Below are positions 7,068 through 7,911 of a DNA stretch of 7,911 nt, piece after piece. The translations under genes and the position numbers were made by a program. The stretch lies in assembly GCA_031290055.1 (NCBI GenBank), contig JAITOH010000007.1, positions 1-7,911 on the forward strand. The letters are read 5' to 3'. The notes below the pieces were generated by a model, which searched no databases, was not told the DNA's origin, and worked only from the letters and a program-made list of their open reading frames with translations. Each line of letters begins with the position of its first letter. The stretch's first letter is position 1. The stretch is from Endomicrobium sp. Its GTDB lineage: Bacteria; Elusimicrobiota; Endomicrobiia; Endomicrobiales; Endomicrobiaceae.

Positions 7068-7708
7068 TTTTTACGCTTCATAAATAGTGTGTTATTAAAT
7101 AATCAAAGTTTTGAAAGCACTTTTTAGACTTAAAGCCTTTACTAGTTTAAAACGCCAATGTGACTAGGATCTAATCAAGGTGCAAATTGTGTTAAGTAGA
7201 AATTTTTAGGGGGATATGTAAGTATTTCTCTATGGGTTTATTAGTAATATTTGTGCTTCAGTATTTATTATAGGTTCTCAGATGAATAGATGGTTGTTTG
7301 CTTGTAAACTTTGTTTTATGATTCAATGAGCTTACCAATCGTTATTTGAAATAATCCCATAATGTTGTTTTATATGTGTATTTTACAACCATTATTAATT
7401 TTACCCCCCCCACCGAACAATTAGATTTTATAATTATCAAAATTATTTTTTTTGATTGCAAACTATACTCTAAAAGCGGGCTCAATACATTATCATTTAT
7501 AATGCACAAAATCTGTGTCTATATCTCATTTTATTTCTTTTAATTTAACTACTTTTACTTAAATTTATAAATCATGTAATCGCTAGTGTTTTTATTGTGC
7601 TGTGCCGTATTCATAGAGTTTTAAATAAAAGAGTCCTTAAATTTTTATTAGGTTTTTAGTAATTTATTCCATAATATTTTAAGGTTAAGTGAAGATATAT
7701 AATTTTTA
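7068..7708. other. Long gene-free stretch of unknown origin
   Basis: No open frame of useful size on either strand. The longest protein-like piece is a 35-codon hydrophobic stretch on + at 7222-7326 (contains FISNICASVFIIGSQ) with no valid start and a TGA at 7327. On the - strand a 19-codon frame spans 7614 down to 7555. Neither is recognisable. Base composition shifts inside it: my hand count gives 34 C and 11 G on the + strand at 7381-7560, opposite to the G excess elsewhere, including a run of eight C at 7404-7411. The whole looks like eroded coding DNA, perhaps with a former minus-strand gene in the middle. Confidence 0.5.

Positions 7709-7911
<203 letters not shown>

Noticed and set aside
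7404..7411. C8 tract as a phase-variation switch
   Set aside because: It lies in no reading frame and is more than 290 bases from the coaD promoter, so no gene would be switched.

Overview
The window looks like the chromosome of an AT-rich, genome-eroding, Gram-negative bacterium. It encodes KdsD (the first committed step of Kdo synthesis) and LptD (the outer-membrane LPS translocon), so the cell should make lipopolysaccharide. Every intact gene is on the + strand. Two long stretches (768-1804 and 7068-7744) lack any sizeable open frame, and the first contains recognisable scraps of broken genes. Low GC, fragmentary pseudogenes and retained amino-acid, lipid and cofactor genes suit a host-restricted symbiont. 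The gene content and protein style remind me of the Endomicrobium/Elusimicrobia symbionts of termite-gut flagellates, but that is an inference I could not test.

Layout: hisA (24-767), with its own ribosome binding site and no hisF after it; about 1 kb of decayed DNA with remnants that best fit a NitT/TauT-type ABC importer (ATPase, permease, perhaps a third gene); a 13-bp hairpin at 1560-1590; a tight block kdsD-accD-folC-lptD (about 1805-6952); tRNA-Ser(CGA) 26 nt after lptD (6979-7067); about 680 bp of unassigned DNA with an odd C-rich patch; then the start of coaD (from 7745, cut by the window edge), behind a near-consensus promoter that would give an almost leaderless mRNA.

The four-gene block is mainly envelope supply: KdsD makes arabinose 5-phosphate for Kdo, AccD is the carboxyltransferase beta subunit making malonyl-CoA for fatty acids and so lipid A and phospholipids, and LptD inserts finished LPS into the outer membrane. 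FolC (folate polyglutamylation) is joined to AccD by a stop/start overlap. CoaD, the penultimate enzyme of CoA synthesis, is related in metabolism but has its own promoter.

The most striking single observation is in HisA. The otherwise well-conserved protein has Tyr at position 8, where the family has its catalytic Asp, one base change away (GAC to TAC). Together with the missing hisF and the eroded neighbourhood, this suggests a histidine gene that is dying or has changed role. I found no CRISPR array, insertion sequence, phage gene or clearly new multi-gene system.
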